A stretch of 64,000 bases of DNA from CAWBRT01 sp963832785 (GTDB taxonomy: Bacteria; Acidobacteriota; Terriglobia; Terriglobales; Acidobacteriaceae): NCBI GenBank assembly GCA_963832785.1, contig CAWHVF010000006.1, positions 248,001-312,000 of the forward strand, read 5' to 3'. Position 1 is the first letter of the stretch, and each line of letters starts with the position of its first letter. The notes below the pieces were generated by a model. The model was not told the DNA's origin, ran no database searches, and saw only the letters and a list, made by a program, of their open reading frames with translations. Position numbers and translations under genes: made by a program. Below, in pieces: positions 1 to 9,122 of the stretch.

Positions 1-2
1 AC

Positions 3-239
3 AGCGGATTCCGCCGCGGCTCCGATGTGATTAAGGCTTTGGCTCTGGGGGCGGATGCCGTGCTTGTCGGCTGGCCCCTGGCGATGGGCTTGGCGGCCAA
101 CGGCAGCCAGGGAGTGACGGAAATGGTCGAAATCATGACCGCCGAACTGCAGCGGATCATGAGCGTGACCGGGTGCCGTCGGGTTTCAGACATCGACCGT
201 GGAGTGCTGGTGGCACGGCACCACTTCGGCGGACGCTGA
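3..239 (+). CDS. Alpha-hydroxy-acid oxidizing protein, C-terminal part (cut by window edge)
   Basis: This is the last 78 residues of an FMN-dependent alpha-hydroxy-acid dehydrogenase-type TIM barrel (lactate or glycolate oxidase family). The reading frame is already open at the left edge. It contains the family's final phosphate-binding stretch, an arginine-containing SGFRRGSDV segment followed by KALALGADAVLVGWP, where the FMN phosphate is held. The usual C-terminal helix then ends in LQRIMSVTGCRRVSDI. Enzymes of this family oxidise 2-hydroxy acids to 2-oxo acids in the cytoplasm. The substrate cannot be told from this fragment, and a type 2 isopentenyl-diphosphate isomerase is a less likely alternative. 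Confidence 0.85.
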   Translation, partial: SGFRRGSDVIKALALGADAVLVGWPLAMGLAANGSQGVTEMVEIMTAELQRIMSVTGCRRVSDIDRGVLVARHHFGGR

Positions 240-305
240 TACGGCAATCTTGTTCTAGCTGGTCCAGAAAGAAGATGCCATGGTGTCCGCCTGAGCGTAG
301 CACGG

Positions 306-2495
306 TTATCGCGGTGGAGGTTGGGTAGCCGGAGGCGAAGCGGGCGCTGGAGGCTGCGGCGGCTGTTCCTCTCCCGGTCCAGGATAGTTCGGCTGAACGG
401 AAGCCGGTGGTTGGGCCTGTCCCAGCGGCGGGACCGCAGGCGAAACCGGTGCCGGGGGATTGGGGTTCCTGGTAACGTCGGGCGTCAGCGGCAGATGGGA
501 AATACTGCCGGTCCGGGCATCGGCGACCAGGATGCTGTTGTGCTCCAGGGTGCGCGACATTACCTGGTCAAAGTTCACGCGCGACTTGGCATAAGCGATC
601 TTAGCCGCCAGCAGGTTTTCGTCCGCCGTGGCAACGTTGGTCTCCTGCTGGAAGACCAGGTAGCTGGTGGAAGCTCCAAGCCGGTATTTCTTTTGCTCCG
701 CCACCAGGCTTTCCCTGGCGAAGCGCAGCGCCTCGACCGCGGCATCCACCCGGGCCTTGTTCTGCTGCAGGGCGAACTGCGCGTTGCGCACCAGGATGGC
801 AACCTGGTTCTCAAGCTGCTGCAGACGCACTTGCGCCTGCCGCAACTCCAGCACCGAGCGTGCCTGCACCGACTGCGCCTGGCGATTGCGGATCGGAATC
901 GTCAACTGCAGTGCCACGCCCTTGTCCGGGGCGCTGCTGTTGTACAGGTTGGTGAAAGCCGTGCCGTAACCGGTAGGGGTGGGCAGCGGCGACGGGCATG
1001 GCAAGCTGGTAATCGCGCACACTTGAGAATTAAACGTTCCTGCAATCGAAGATGCTCCGTAGAAGCCGACCAGATCCAATGCCGGCAGCAGTCCGTTGGC
1101 CGCGGCCCGGACATTGAGCTCGCGGTTTTTTAGGTCCAGGCGGGCCTGCGAGAGCGTAGGGTTTTTCTGCACGGCTTCGGTTACAAGGCCCTCGACAGGC
1201 ACGGCCGGTTCGGTGGTGGGGATCACCATGGTATCGGTCGGCACCACCGGGGCTAGACGCACGTTCGGCGCCTGGACGTTGCGGGTCAGGGCGTTAGTCA
1301 TGAGCAGTTGCTCAAGCTGCAGATTGGTTTCCGAGACGATCACGTTCTGCCGCGCGGTGGCGACTTGCGACTCGGCATTCACCACATCGATTGGCGCCAT
1401 GCTGCCCACTGCAAGTTGCTTCTTGTTGTCGGCCAGCGTGCGCTCGGCAAAAGCCAGCGTCTCCCGCTTCACCCGCAGGTCTTCGTAAGCACTCACCAGG
1501 TCCCAGTAAATGTTCTGAATTTGCGCCACTGTGGCAATGATCTGCGCCCGGAAGGACTCGTCGGTGATGGCGCGATTGTTCTTGGAGATGGTGATAAAGC
1601 GATTGTTCACCGCCCAACTGCGTCCCTGCAAAAGGTGCTGGGTGAGGGTGAAGCGGAAATTCGAGGCCAGTAGCGGATTGTATGTGGTATAGATGCTGTT
1701 GCTGGTGATCCGCGAATTGTCGAAGACCACGCCCAGGTTGGTGCCCGTCGCGAACCCCTGAAGATAAGTAAAGTTGCCGGTGGTGGTGTTCTGGTCTATG
1801 GCCAGTAGTCCCGCCGAGGCGCTGGTCTGCGGCAATATGGCGCGCTCGATCTGCAGGGTGCCGATCACCGATGGGTCGAACTGCGGCGGAGTTGGTCCGG
1901 CGCCCAGAGAAGACAGAACCAGGCCGGAGGTGCCGGCGCCCACGCCGCCCGTGCCGGCGGTGGTGCCGCCGGCGCCGGTGCTGGTCGAAGTCAGGGCGCC
2001 GCCGGTGACGCCGGCCCCGCTTCCTCCCGGAGTGCCTTGCACGATGCCGGTGGCCACGCCCAGCGGCGTCCCCCCGCCCTTGGTGCGCAAGATGTCCGTA
2101 TCTGCTATCGGCAGATTGTAGCGCGCGATGTCCACGTCGAGGTTGTCTTGCAGCGCGACGGCTATGGCGTCGCTCATCGAGAGCATGATGACACCGTTTT
2201 TCATCAGGCTCTCCAGCCGAGGCGAGTTCATGAGGTTCACCGGCGGCACTTGCCGCTGGGTGTAGGGTCCGACAACACTCAGCACGCTTTTAGGCCGGGA
2301 GTAGTTCTGCAGAACCGCCTGATTAGTCGGGGCATTGGGCAGTGCGCTGCCAGACCCTTGATCGGAGGTTTGCCCGGCGCTGGCCTGGGTGGATGGCTGC
2401 TGTGCTGCCAGCAGTAGCGGCGCAAACAGGGCTAGCATCAGAGCGGGCACGAACAAAATTACCGCCGTGGTAAACGGGCGAGCGGAACGTGACAT
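306..2495 (-). CDS. TolC-family outer-membrane efflux protein
   Basis: A 729-residue outer-membrane factor of the TolC family, expected to form the exit duct of a tripartite efflux or type I secretion system. An N-terminal signal peptide (hydrophobic residues about 10-30, ending near LLAAQQ) is present. Two long alpha-helical repeats are seen at about residues 310-440 and 540-670, with typical heptads such as AESQVATARQNVIVSETNLQ and KKYRLGAS in the second. It is longer than the usual 420-500 residues because of a Gly/Thr/Ala-rich stretch at about residues 140-200 and a Pro/Gln-rich tail of about 60 residues. No membrane-fusion or inner-membrane pump gene is adjacent, so its partner is unknown. 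Confidence 0.9.
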   Translation of the reverse strand: MSRSARPFTTAVILFVPALMLALFAPLLLAAQQPSTQASAGQTSDQGSGSALPNAPTNQAVLQNYSRPKSVLSVVGPYTQRQVPPVNLMNSPRLESLMKNGVIMLSMSDAIAVALQDNLDVDIARYNLPIADTDILRTKGGGTPLGVATGIVQGTPGGSGAGVTGGALTSTSTGAGGTTAGTGGVGAGTSGLVLSSLGAGPTPPQFDPSVIGTLQIERAILPQTSASAGLLAIDQNTTTGNFTYLQGFATGTNLGVVFDNSRITSNSIYTTYNPLLASNFRFTLTQHLLQGRSWAVNNRFITISKNNRAITDESFRAQIIATVAQIQNIYWDLVSAYEDLRVKRETLAFAERTLADNKKQLAVGSMAPIDVVNAESQVATARQNVIVSETNLQLEQLLMTNALTRNVQAPNVRLAPVVPTDTMVIPTTEPAVPVEGLVTEAVQKNPTLSQARLDLKNRELNVRAAANGLLPALDLVGFYGASSIAGTFNSQVCAITSLPCPSPLPTPTGYGTAFTNLYNSSAPDKGVALQLTIPIRNRQAQSVQARSVLELRQAQVRLQQLENQVAILVRNAQFALQQNKARVDAAVEALRFARESLVAEQKKYRLGASTSYLVFQQETNVATADENLLAAKIAYAKSRVNFDQVMSRTLEHNSILVADARTGSISHLPLTPDVTRNPNPPAPVSPAVPPLGQAQPPASVQPNYPGPGEEQPPQPPAPASPPATQPPPR

Positions 2496-2592
2496 CGCTT
2501 TTCTCCTGAATGTGACTACGTGATTCGATTAAAGATGATTCTCGAGAGATTGTCGATTGGGTCCTGCTTGATTCTTATCCTTAAAACACCGG

Positions 2593-3855
2593 CTAGCGTG
2601 CGTTACTCCGGGCGGCAGCGGATCTAATCTCCTCGTACCGGCGTATCTCCGGAAACAGCCACGACCAGAATGCAACGACGATCAGCGTCGCCGCTCCGCC
2701 CAGCACCACTGCCGGGATCGTGCCAAACCATTGCGCCGTGATTCCGGACTCGAATTGCCCGAATTGGTTGGAGGCGCCTACAAAAAGCGAGTTTACGGCT
2801 GTGACGCGACCACGCATTTCATCCGGCGTGTTCGTTTGTAACAGAGTGTGACGGACGATCATGCTCACCATGTCGGTTGCGCCCAGCAAGAACAGTGCCA
2901 CCAGTGAGAATGCCAGACTACGCGATAGCCCGAAAATAATCGTAAATATGCCATATCCAGCCACACACCATAGCATCGCTAGCCCCGCACGGCGCGCCCG
3001 CCAGTGCGCCACCACCACTGCCGTGAGCACCGCTCCCATGCCGGGGGCGCTCCTAAGTATCCCGAGCCCCATTGGGCCTGTGTGAAACACTTCGACGGCA
3101 TACACTGGCAGTAGCGCTGTTGCCCCGCCCAAAAGCACAGCAAAAAGGTCTAAAGTTGTTGCCCCAAGGATCACCTTTTGCTGCCACGTGTACCGCAGCC
3201 CCGCCAGTACGGACTTTAGGCTTACTGCTGTCTGTGTGCCGCCTTCGAGCAATGGTTTTACCCGCGTTAGCGCAACTGCAGCCGCTGCACAGAACGCCAT
3301 GGAGATTCCGTAAACCGCCGCCGGGCCTTTCATTGAGGCGTAAATCACTCCCCCAATTGCCGGGCCGGTTATGTTTGCGGCTTGAATAAGGCTTGCCTGC
3401 CATGCAACCGCGCTGGGGAAATGCTCCCGCGGTACCAATTGAGGCGTGAACGCTTTCCCCGTGGGATTCTCGAAGGCGCGGACAACTCCGATCAGAAGCA
3501 GGGTGAGGTAAATGAGAGGAATACTGGGCGCACCCCGAACTGTCATCGCCACCAGAAGTGCGGAGCAGGCAAAATAGCCAGCGTAACAGCACGACAAAAC
3601 TCGCCCCCGGCGGAACCTATCAGCCGCCTGCCCTGCCGGTAAAAATAGAGCGAATGCAGGCAAAAACTGCAGCAATCCAACCAACCCCAAATCCAAAGGC
3701 CTCCTGGTAATGGCGTAAATCTGCCAACTGATGGCGATTGACTGCATTTCCAGAGCGAGTATCGTCAGAAAACGTGCCGTCTGCAGCAGCGTGAAGCCTT
3801 TATAGGCGAATACTGAACTTGCGCTCGACTTCTCTTCTTTTCTGGCCTTGAACAC
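2593..3855 (-). CDS. MFS transporter (MFS_3/EntS-like)
   Basis: A 420-residue inner-membrane carrier with about 12 hydrophobic segments. It resembles the MFS_3 branch, which includes the enterobactin exporter EntS: AGQAADRFRRGRV marks the loop between helices 2 and 3 (the MFS signature region), and LTLLLIGVVRAFENPTGKAF is typical of this branch. The N-terminus is a short charged leader without a signal peptide. It lies just upstream of the TolC-family gene on the same strand, about 100 bases away, so the two could be co-transcribed, but MFS_3 carriers do not normally need a TolC duct. Substrate unknown. Confidence 0.85.
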   Translation of the reverse strand: MFKARKEEKSSASSVFAYKGFTLLQTARFLTILALEMQSIAISWQIYAITRRPLDLGLVGLLQFLPAFALFLPAGQAADRFRRGRVLSCCYAGYFACSALLVAMTVRGAPSIPLIYLTLLLIGVVRAFENPTGKAFTPQLVPREHFPSAVAWQASLIQAANITGPAIGGVIYASMKGPAAVYGISMAFCAAAAVALTRVKPLLEGGTQTAVSLKSVLAGLRYTWQQKVILGATTLDLFAVLLGGATALLPVYAVEVFHTGPMGLGILRSAPGMGAVLTAVVVAHWRARRAGLAMLWCVAGYGIFTIIFGLSRSLAFSLVALFLLGATDMVSMIVRHTLLQTNTPDEMRGRVTAVNSLFVGASNQFGQFESGITAQWFGTIPAVVLGGAATLIVVAFWSWLFPEIRRYEEIRSAAARSNAR

Positions 3856-4335
3856 TGTTCTCCTCCAAATAGGGCGAGCTGAACCGTCATTTCTTCAAGT
3901 TTTCGTCAGGTTCGGCTGGCTATCCGGATGGCGGAGTGAAGAACCGGAACGGTTGCTTTCTTGCGTAACGGTGGATCAAACGGGTTCCTTGGCCAGTACG
4001 TGCATCGAAATAGGTTTTTCCGGGGTAAATGAAGCGGAAAGCGGAAAGAAACGGTGTGAAAGGCACAGTCGGCTCCAGGGGACACAAAATCTTTGCCGAC
4101 TTTGCCTTCTGGGATTTTTGCCGTCAGGTGCGGGCCGTTACCGGCCCTCTGTGGCGCTCGGACCGGCTGCAGGCCGGACCCCTAGCCACCTAGTTCCGTC
4201 GTGCCATCAGATTGCAGAATAAAGTCGCAAATGTCAAGTCGCGAGTATTGCCCCGGTGCAGCGAACGGTTCGGCCAATCTCACGCGGCGGATATGGCCGT
4301 CGATGTCGAACCGTGCCGGCTACCGCTCACCCTGA
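3856..4335. other. Non-coding stretch upstream of MFS gene
   Basis: No convincing gene is seen. An open frame of about 120 codons crosses it on the plus strand, but it has no recognisable motif and a composition unlike neighbouring proteins. The promoter of the leftward MFS gene should lie at its left end. Confidence 0.4.
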
Positions 4336-4662
4336 TCTCAGCGCGATCTCTGTGTCTCGCGTGCCAGTTCGATCTCGATAGCTGAGCAGGGAACCTATCG
4401 CGACCGAGTGCAGCAACTACTCAAGACGGCATATGAGAGCGTCAGAGTGACGGCGGTTCCGACCATGATCATCGGGCGGCTGCGGCTTGAGGGACTTTAT
4501 CCGGCAGATAGTGAAATACCAGCTTCCAAAATCTTCCTCATCGCAGCTATTGCTCAAGCCATGACAGATGCGGTCCGGCCGGCGCTGCACAGCCGCCTGA
4601 ACGCAACCAGGCGGCCGGGAAATCCGCGCCCATGCGATAAACTCACAGGCCTCTGCCGGTAG
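4336..4662 (+). pseudogene. Possible remnant of a DsbA/FrnE-type thioredoxin-fold protein
   Basis: An open frame of about 108 codons with no good start. Its middle reads GTYRDRVQQLLKTAYE followed by VTAVPTMIIG and LRLEGLYPA, the order seen at the C-terminal end of DsbA/FrnE-family oxidoreductases, where a helix leads to a cis-proline strand (here AVPT). The N-terminal CxxC half is absent and the frame runs on into unrelated sequence after about residue 80. I read it as a broken fragment. The resemblance is from memory of the family and the call is tentative. Confidence 0.35.
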
Positions 4663-5056
4663 AGGTGATCACCAGCTTTCCGTGTTTGACCCCGCGCATG
4701 CTCAGCATGTGATCGGCGAGCTGCTTCACGTCTCCGCTGAGCCCCTTCATAATTACGACTTCCAGGCAGTTGTCGTGGTCTAAGTGCACATGCGTTGCCG
4801 CCAGCACGTTCCGGTGCGCGTGGTGCTGGATTTCATTGAGCTTGTTAGAAAGATCGTGGCGGTGGTGGTCGTAAACCATGGAAAGGGTGGCCACAACCAG
4901 CCGGTTTTGTTCTATGTCCTCGTCGATCAGGCTCTCGCGGATCAGGTCGCGCAGCGCCTCGGAGCGGTTCCTGTAGCCGCGTTTGGTGATGAAGCGATCG
5001 AATTTATCGAGCAGCTCCGGTTCAATAGAAACCCCTGTTCTGGTCACATCTGCCAT
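4643..5056 (-). CDS. nikR: Nickel-responsive transcriptional regulator NikR
   Basis: A 137-residue ribbon-helix-helix repressor with a C-terminal ACT-like nickel-sensing domain. Residues 1-45 form the DNA-binding ribbon-helix-helix (SIEPELLDKFD, then RNRSEALRDLIRESL). The high-affinity nickel ligands of the family are all present with the expected spacing: His78, His89, His91 and Cys97, the last three in the THVHLDHDNC segment. NikR binds DNA when nickel is plentiful and shuts down nickel uptake. It is divergent from a TonB-dependent receptor gene, and the gap holds two inverted repeats that could be its operators, so the receptor is the likely target, with possible autoregulation. Confidence 0.95.
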   Translation of the reverse strand: MADVTRTGVSIEPELLDKFDRFITKRGYRNRSEALRDLIRESLIDEDIEQNRLVVATLSMVYDHHRHDLSNKLNEIQHHAHRNVLAATHVHLDHDNCLEVVIMKGLSGDVKQLADHMLSMRGVKHGKLVITSTGRGL

Positions 5057-5122
5057 CTAGTCCTGACCTCCAAAACGAAGGCGAATCCGCGGGATTCCGC
5101 CTTCACTAAGAGTAGTGCGACG

Positions 5123-5150
5123 GTAACACAGTTTACCCCAATCGTGTCAC
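5123..5150. promoter_or_regulatory. Candidate NikR operator 1
   Basis: Inverted repeat GTAACAC-N14-GTGTCAC (one mismatch between arms) in the nikR/TonB-receptor gap. The arms share their bases with the second repeat at 5171-5197. Placement between a nickel regulator and a divergent outer-membrane receptor supports an operator, but binding is an inference. Confidence 0.5.
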
Positions 5151-5170
5151 ATGCGACAGTGATGAAGGTG

Positions 5171-5197
5171 GTAGCACGTTTCCATGTATCGTGTTAC
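5171..5197. promoter_or_regulatory. Candidate NikR operator 2
   Basis: Inverted repeat GTAGCAC-N13-GTGTTAC, arms nearly the same as those at 5123-5150. It lies 34 bases before the receptor start codon, where a bound repressor would block transcription or initiation. Confidence 0.5.
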
Positions 5198-5230
5198 GCT
5201 CGCAGTTCGGGATTCCGGGACAAACTGGGC

Positions 5231-7573
5231 ATGGAGAGAAAGAAGCGGGTTCGCCTGTTGTTTTTCTGCATTTTAGCGATTTTGCCGGCGGCCAAGGCCC
5301 AAGACGCCGCTGCCGGCCGCGTGGTGAGCGGAGTTGTCATAAATGAGCGGTCAGAGGTTGTGGTGGGCGCGGCGGTTTCGGCCCGCTGGCCGAGCGGAAG
5401 CCGCACAGCCACCACTGACGGACAGGGCTCGTTCTCAATGCGGGTACCCCCCGGAGCGGCCACGTTGAGCGTTTCCGGACAATACATCGCTCCCTTCAAG
5501 CAAACGCTGGCCGCCGATGCCCCTTCCAAGGGATTACGGCTGCAGATTCATTATCTGATTCCCAAGGCGGAAACGAGCCTGGTGATCACGGCCACGGCTG
5601 CGGACCCGGCAATCGACCGGCGCAACGACACCGTCTACAAGGACACTCTTTTCCTGCGCGACGATCAGCTCATGGAAACGCTCGGCAGCGGCATCAATGC
5701 CGGCCAGCACGAGGGCGGCGGCAAGTCCCTGGAAATCCGCCGCTTCGGCTTTAATCTGGACCATGGCGGCCTAAACGGCGGGCTGAAGGTGCTGATCGAT
5801 GACGTTCCGCAGAATCAGGCAACCCAGGCCCACGGACAGGGCTATCTGGGATGGCTCAAAGCCCTCAGCCCTGAGCTCGTCAAAGACGTGGACATCATTA
5901 ACGGCCCCTTCAGCCCGGAGTACGGAGATTTCTCCGCCCTCGGCGTGGTGCACATACGCCTCAAAGAGAGTCTGGACAATACGTGGACCTTGCGCGCCCA
6001 GGGTGGAAGCTTTGACAGCTACCGCACATTCGCAGCATGGAGTCCCAGATTCAAAAACGCAGACAGCTTCCTTTCCTGGGAACACGCCTACACGGACGGG
6101 CCATTCAAGAATCCGTTGCACTACGTCCGTGATAACTTCACCGGCAATTACACCTTCAAGCTCGACGGCGCGCAGACGCTTGGCTTCAGGTTCAACGCCG
6201 GGCGCAATGATTTCGATTCATCAGGGCAGATTCCGCTGGACCTGGTAGCGTCAGGCCAGCTCAGCCGTTTCGGCTACATGGACCCGAGCGACGGTGGCAA
6301 GGTTCGGAACGGAACGGGCAGTGTTTACTATAAAAAAGATCTAAGCGCCAACGACACGCTACGCATTGACGGCTTTGTCACGCGCTCCCTCTTCGATCTG
6401 TATTCGAATTTCACGTTCTTCCTGAATGATCCGGTGCATGGGGATGGCATTCAGCAGCATGACTCCCGCCTCCAGGAAGGCGCAAGTTCGCAATACTTGC
6501 GCGCCGGCAAGCTCTTTGGCCGTCCGGCGCTGTTCATGGCTGGCGCGAGCGTAACTGACGGTTGGATTAATGTGGGCCTGTTTCACATCCAGAACCGGCA
6601 GATCATCGCTCCGGTGCCGGGAAATCCCTGGACGGAAGACAACGTGCACATTACCAATCCTGCGGTCTATGCGCAGCAAGGCATTGACTTCCCCCATGTG
6701 CATATCGATCTGGGGCTGCGGTTCGATGCCTTCCGCTTCAATCTGACGGACCGGCTTGTGGCGGCGAACAGCGGACTGAATTACGCAACCGGCGCACAGC
6801 CCAAGGTTAGCATCGTGTACACGCCCTCGCCGCGGGCGCCTGTTTCCATCCATTTGAATTATGGGCGTGCCGTCACCAGCCAGGACGCGCGCGGAATGGC
6901 GCTCGATCCGGCGGCGCCCAAGGTGGCGGCAACCAATTTCTACATGATTGGCACATCGCACCACCTGAAGTGGTTCGCGGCCAGCACGGATATGTTCCTG
7001 ATCGACCGGCAACACGAAGACGTCTATAACCCCGACAACGGAACCATGCAGTTCCAGGGGCCAAGCCGCTCCTACGGCTGGGAAGTGAAGACCTCCCTGC
7101 AACTGACCCGCCGCCTGAGCTGGAACGCCGGCATCACCCAGGTCATGAATGCGTTTTACCTGGGAACCTCGCCGCGGCAGTACGTGGACAGCGCGCCTCA
7201 CACGGTTGCCAACTCCGGCCTGACGCTCAACGGCTGGCGCGGCTGGATCGCTTCGCTGCGCTATCGCCACGTTGGGCATTATCTGCTGGTCAATCCTGAC
7301 AGCACTGCGGTCCCGCCGGCGCCGCCCTATACCAACTCCGCGTATGCCTTGGCCAGCGGACTGGATGTTGTCGATTTAGCGGTGACAAGGAAGTTCAAAC
7401 ACGGGCTGGAGTGGAATTTGTCTATCGACAATCTGACTAACAAGCACTACTACGAGACGCAGAACTTCTTCGACTCGCGCATCAGCCCAACAGCTCCGGT
7501 GGAAGCGCGCGTGCATGGAACGCCCGGGTACCCATTCGGGTTTACGACCGGATTCACCTGGCGGTTTCAATAG
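5231..7573 (+). CDS. TonB-dependent receptor, probably for nickel
   Basis: A 780-residue outer-membrane active transporter. I chose the ATG at 5231 because it opens a clear signal peptide (charged MERKKRVR, hydrophobic core, cleavage near AKAQ); the frame is open further upstream but crosses nikR. After the signal comes a carboxypeptidase-regulatory-like beta-sandwich at about residues 30-105 (VVSGVVINERSEVVVGAAV). The plug domain follows at about 125-250, with VLIDDVPQNQ and DVDIINGPFSPEYG. The rest is a 22-strand barrel ending in an aromatic strand, FTWRF. Divergence from nikR and the operator-like repeats suggest uptake of a nickel chelate. Iron or another chelate remains possible. Confidence 0.88.
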   Translation: MERKKRVRLLFFCILAILPAAKAQDAAAGRVVSGVVINERSEVVVGAAVSARWPSGSRTATTDGQGSFSMRVPPGAATLSVSGQYIAPFKQTLAADAPSKGLRLQIHYLIPKAETSLVITATAADPAIDRRNDTVYKDTLFLRDDQLMETLGSGINAGQHEGGGKSLEIRRFGFNLDHGGLNGGLKVLIDDVPQNQATQAHGQGYLGWLKALSPELVKDVDIINGPFSPEYGDFSALGVVHIRLKESLDNTWTLRAQGGSFDSYRTFAAWSPRFKNADSFLSWEHAYTDGPFKNPLHYVRDNFTGNYTFKLDGAQTLGFRFNAGRNDFDSSGQIPLDLVASGQLSRFGYMDPSDGGKVRNGTGSVYYKKDLSANDTLRIDGFVTRSLFDLYSNFTFFLNDPVHGDGIQQHDSRLQEGASSQYLRAGKLFGRPALFMAGASVTDGWINVGLFHIQNRQIIAPVPGNPWTEDNVHITNPAVYAQQGIDFPHVHIDLGLRFDAFRFNLTDRLVAANSGLNYATGAQPKVSIVYTPSPRAPVSIHLNYGRAVTSQDARGMALDPAAPKVAATNFYMIGTSHHLKWFAASTDMFLIDRQHEDVYNPDNGTMQFQGPSRSYGWEVKTSLQLTRRLSWNAGITQVMNAFYLGTSPRQYVDSAPHTVANSGLTLNGWRGWIASLRYRHVGHYLLVNPDSTAVPPAPPYTNSAYALASGLDVVDLAVTRKFKHGLEWNLSIDNLTNKHYYETQNFFDSRISPTAPVEARVHGTPGYPFGFTTGFTWRFQ

Positions 7574-7597
7574 CGCTGGGCGGTGGTTTCTGAGCGT

Positions 7598-8809
7598 TTA
7601 GCCCTCCTGCCCCACCCGTCCTCTGAGGGGCAAAGTCAGCGGGATCGTCGCCAGGATGACCGCCGAAATAATCATCACCGTGGTTCTTATCCCGGTAGCA
7701 TCACTGACCAATCCGTAAATGGCGGGAGAGATAGCTCCGGCTCCAACTGTGCAGGTGTAGAAGAAGGCGAATGCTTCCTTCCGCACGTCCTCTGCCACCA
7801 GCTCCGGGACCGATCCGTAAAGGACGGAAGATGTGCCGTTTAAGGCAATGCCGACCAGAGGACACAAAACCAGAGACAATTTTAGTGGTAGTCCGATAAT
7901 GCCGTAGATTAGTCCCGCTGTTGCCAGCTCCGTGAAAATGACCGTGCCCAGCACGCCAACCCGGGTGGCGATAACCCCGCACACAAATTTGCCGACCGCT
8001 CCTCCGGCAAAAATAAGGCTCAGAGCCAAACCGATGGTGGTTACTCCGGCGCCCTTGTCGCGAAGAAGAAATGGAAGGAACGTCAGGAACCCCATGCGCG
8101 TGCCGCTATCTAGAATGCCGATGGCAGACAAGGATGCAAACGGCAGAAACTCGCGGAGCCGCCGGAGAGAAAAGCCCTGAAAGGCTGTCCCTTTCTTTAC
8201 ATCCCGCTCCAAGGGCACATTCCTTAAAGCGATTAAAATCGCTGCCGCAGAGAGCAGCCCGGCAACACCAACCAGGCTAATGGCTCTGCGCCAGCCGGCA
8301 AAGGCAATCAGCAGGGCGGCGCTGGCGGGAATTATCAGCTTGCCGACATCGCCGAAAAAGTTGTACGTGCTAAGCGCGACCCGCGATGCCTTTCCCCGAT
8401 AGCTGTTGGCAATTGCCGACGAAGCCAGGGGATGCTGGGTGCTGGAGCCCATGCCGCCCAAAAACAAAATCAGACCGAGCACGATAGGAGACCCGGCAAA
8501 GCCGGCGGCTATCGCTGAAGCGCACGTCACCACCGTCCCCAGGCATAGGATTTTGAGTATTCCCGCCCTCCTGGCCAGCATCCCGGAGGGAAGCTGGAAG
8601 CCGGACATCGCTCCGGAGAACAACGCTTTCAAAAGCCCGATTTGCGCGAATGTCAGGCGGAATGTCTGTTGCCAGACGGGGAAAAAGACGTACAACATGT
8701 CGGTGAAGCCATCATGGGTGGCATGCGCCAAGCATCCGGCAAAAAGAACTCGCCAACTCTTCTGTGAAACCGTCGAACCGGCTTCTTCGAGAACAACCTG
8801 TCCCGCCAT
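7598..8809 (-). CDS. MFS transporter
   Basis: A 403-residue inner-membrane carrier with about 12 transmembrane segments. The first half contains LKALFSGAMSGFQLPSGMLA and the glycine-rich GLILFLGGMGSSTQHPLASS segment, which recalls the fosmidomycin-resistance (Fsr) and related efflux branches. It converges on the NikR-linked receptor gene with only 24 bases between the two stops, and no terminator-like hairpin is obvious there. A role in metal or drug export is possible but the substrate cannot be read from the sequence. Confidence 0.85.
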   Translation of the reverse strand: MAGQVVLEEAGSTVSQKSWRVLFAGCLAHATHDGFTDMLYVFFPVWQQTFRLTFAQIGLLKALFSGAMSGFQLPSGMLARRAGILKILCLGTVVTCASAIAAGFAGSPIVLGLILFLGGMGSSTQHPLASSAIANSYRGKASRVALSTYNFFGDVGKLIIPASAALLIAFAGWRRAISLVGVAGLLSAAAILIALRNVPLERDVKKGTAFQGFSLRRLREFLPFASLSAIGILDSGTRMGFLTFLPFLLRDKGAGVTTIGLALSLIFAGGAVGKFVCGVIATRVGVLGTVIFTELATAGLIYGIIGLPLKLSLVLCPLVGIALNGTSSVLYGSVPELVAEDVRKEAFAFFYTCTVGAGAISPAIYGLVSDATGIRTTVMIISAVILATIPLTLPLRGRVGQEG

Positions 8810-9122
8810 GAAAGGCCTCTTTCCCTAGGAATTGCGTATTATCGCATGAGGCCGCGCCGCGGCTTGCTGATCGAGTTCAGCCGTGGCAAATCAGTAAAGC
8901 ATTTGCTGCCCGCGACGCCGCCGCCATTGGCTTGCATGCTGATTTCGGCAGCAGCATAATCGCACAGGCCGGATCTTGCCGACAACCGTCGAACAACCAG
9001 GAAAAACAGCGACTCAAAGCCCGCTGAAAACTGCTTTCGAATGCTGAAGTCGCCGGAGACGGCTTTCTGGTGTCAACCGGTTGCCGGTCGGTTGCCGGGT
9101 TTCGGACCACGATGAGAACGCA
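8810..9122. other. Intergenic stretch, nothing recognised
   Basis: Divergent gap between the MFS gene and the HExxH protein gene. Promoters for both should lie here, but I see no clear box, repeat or RNA gene. Confidence 0.4.
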
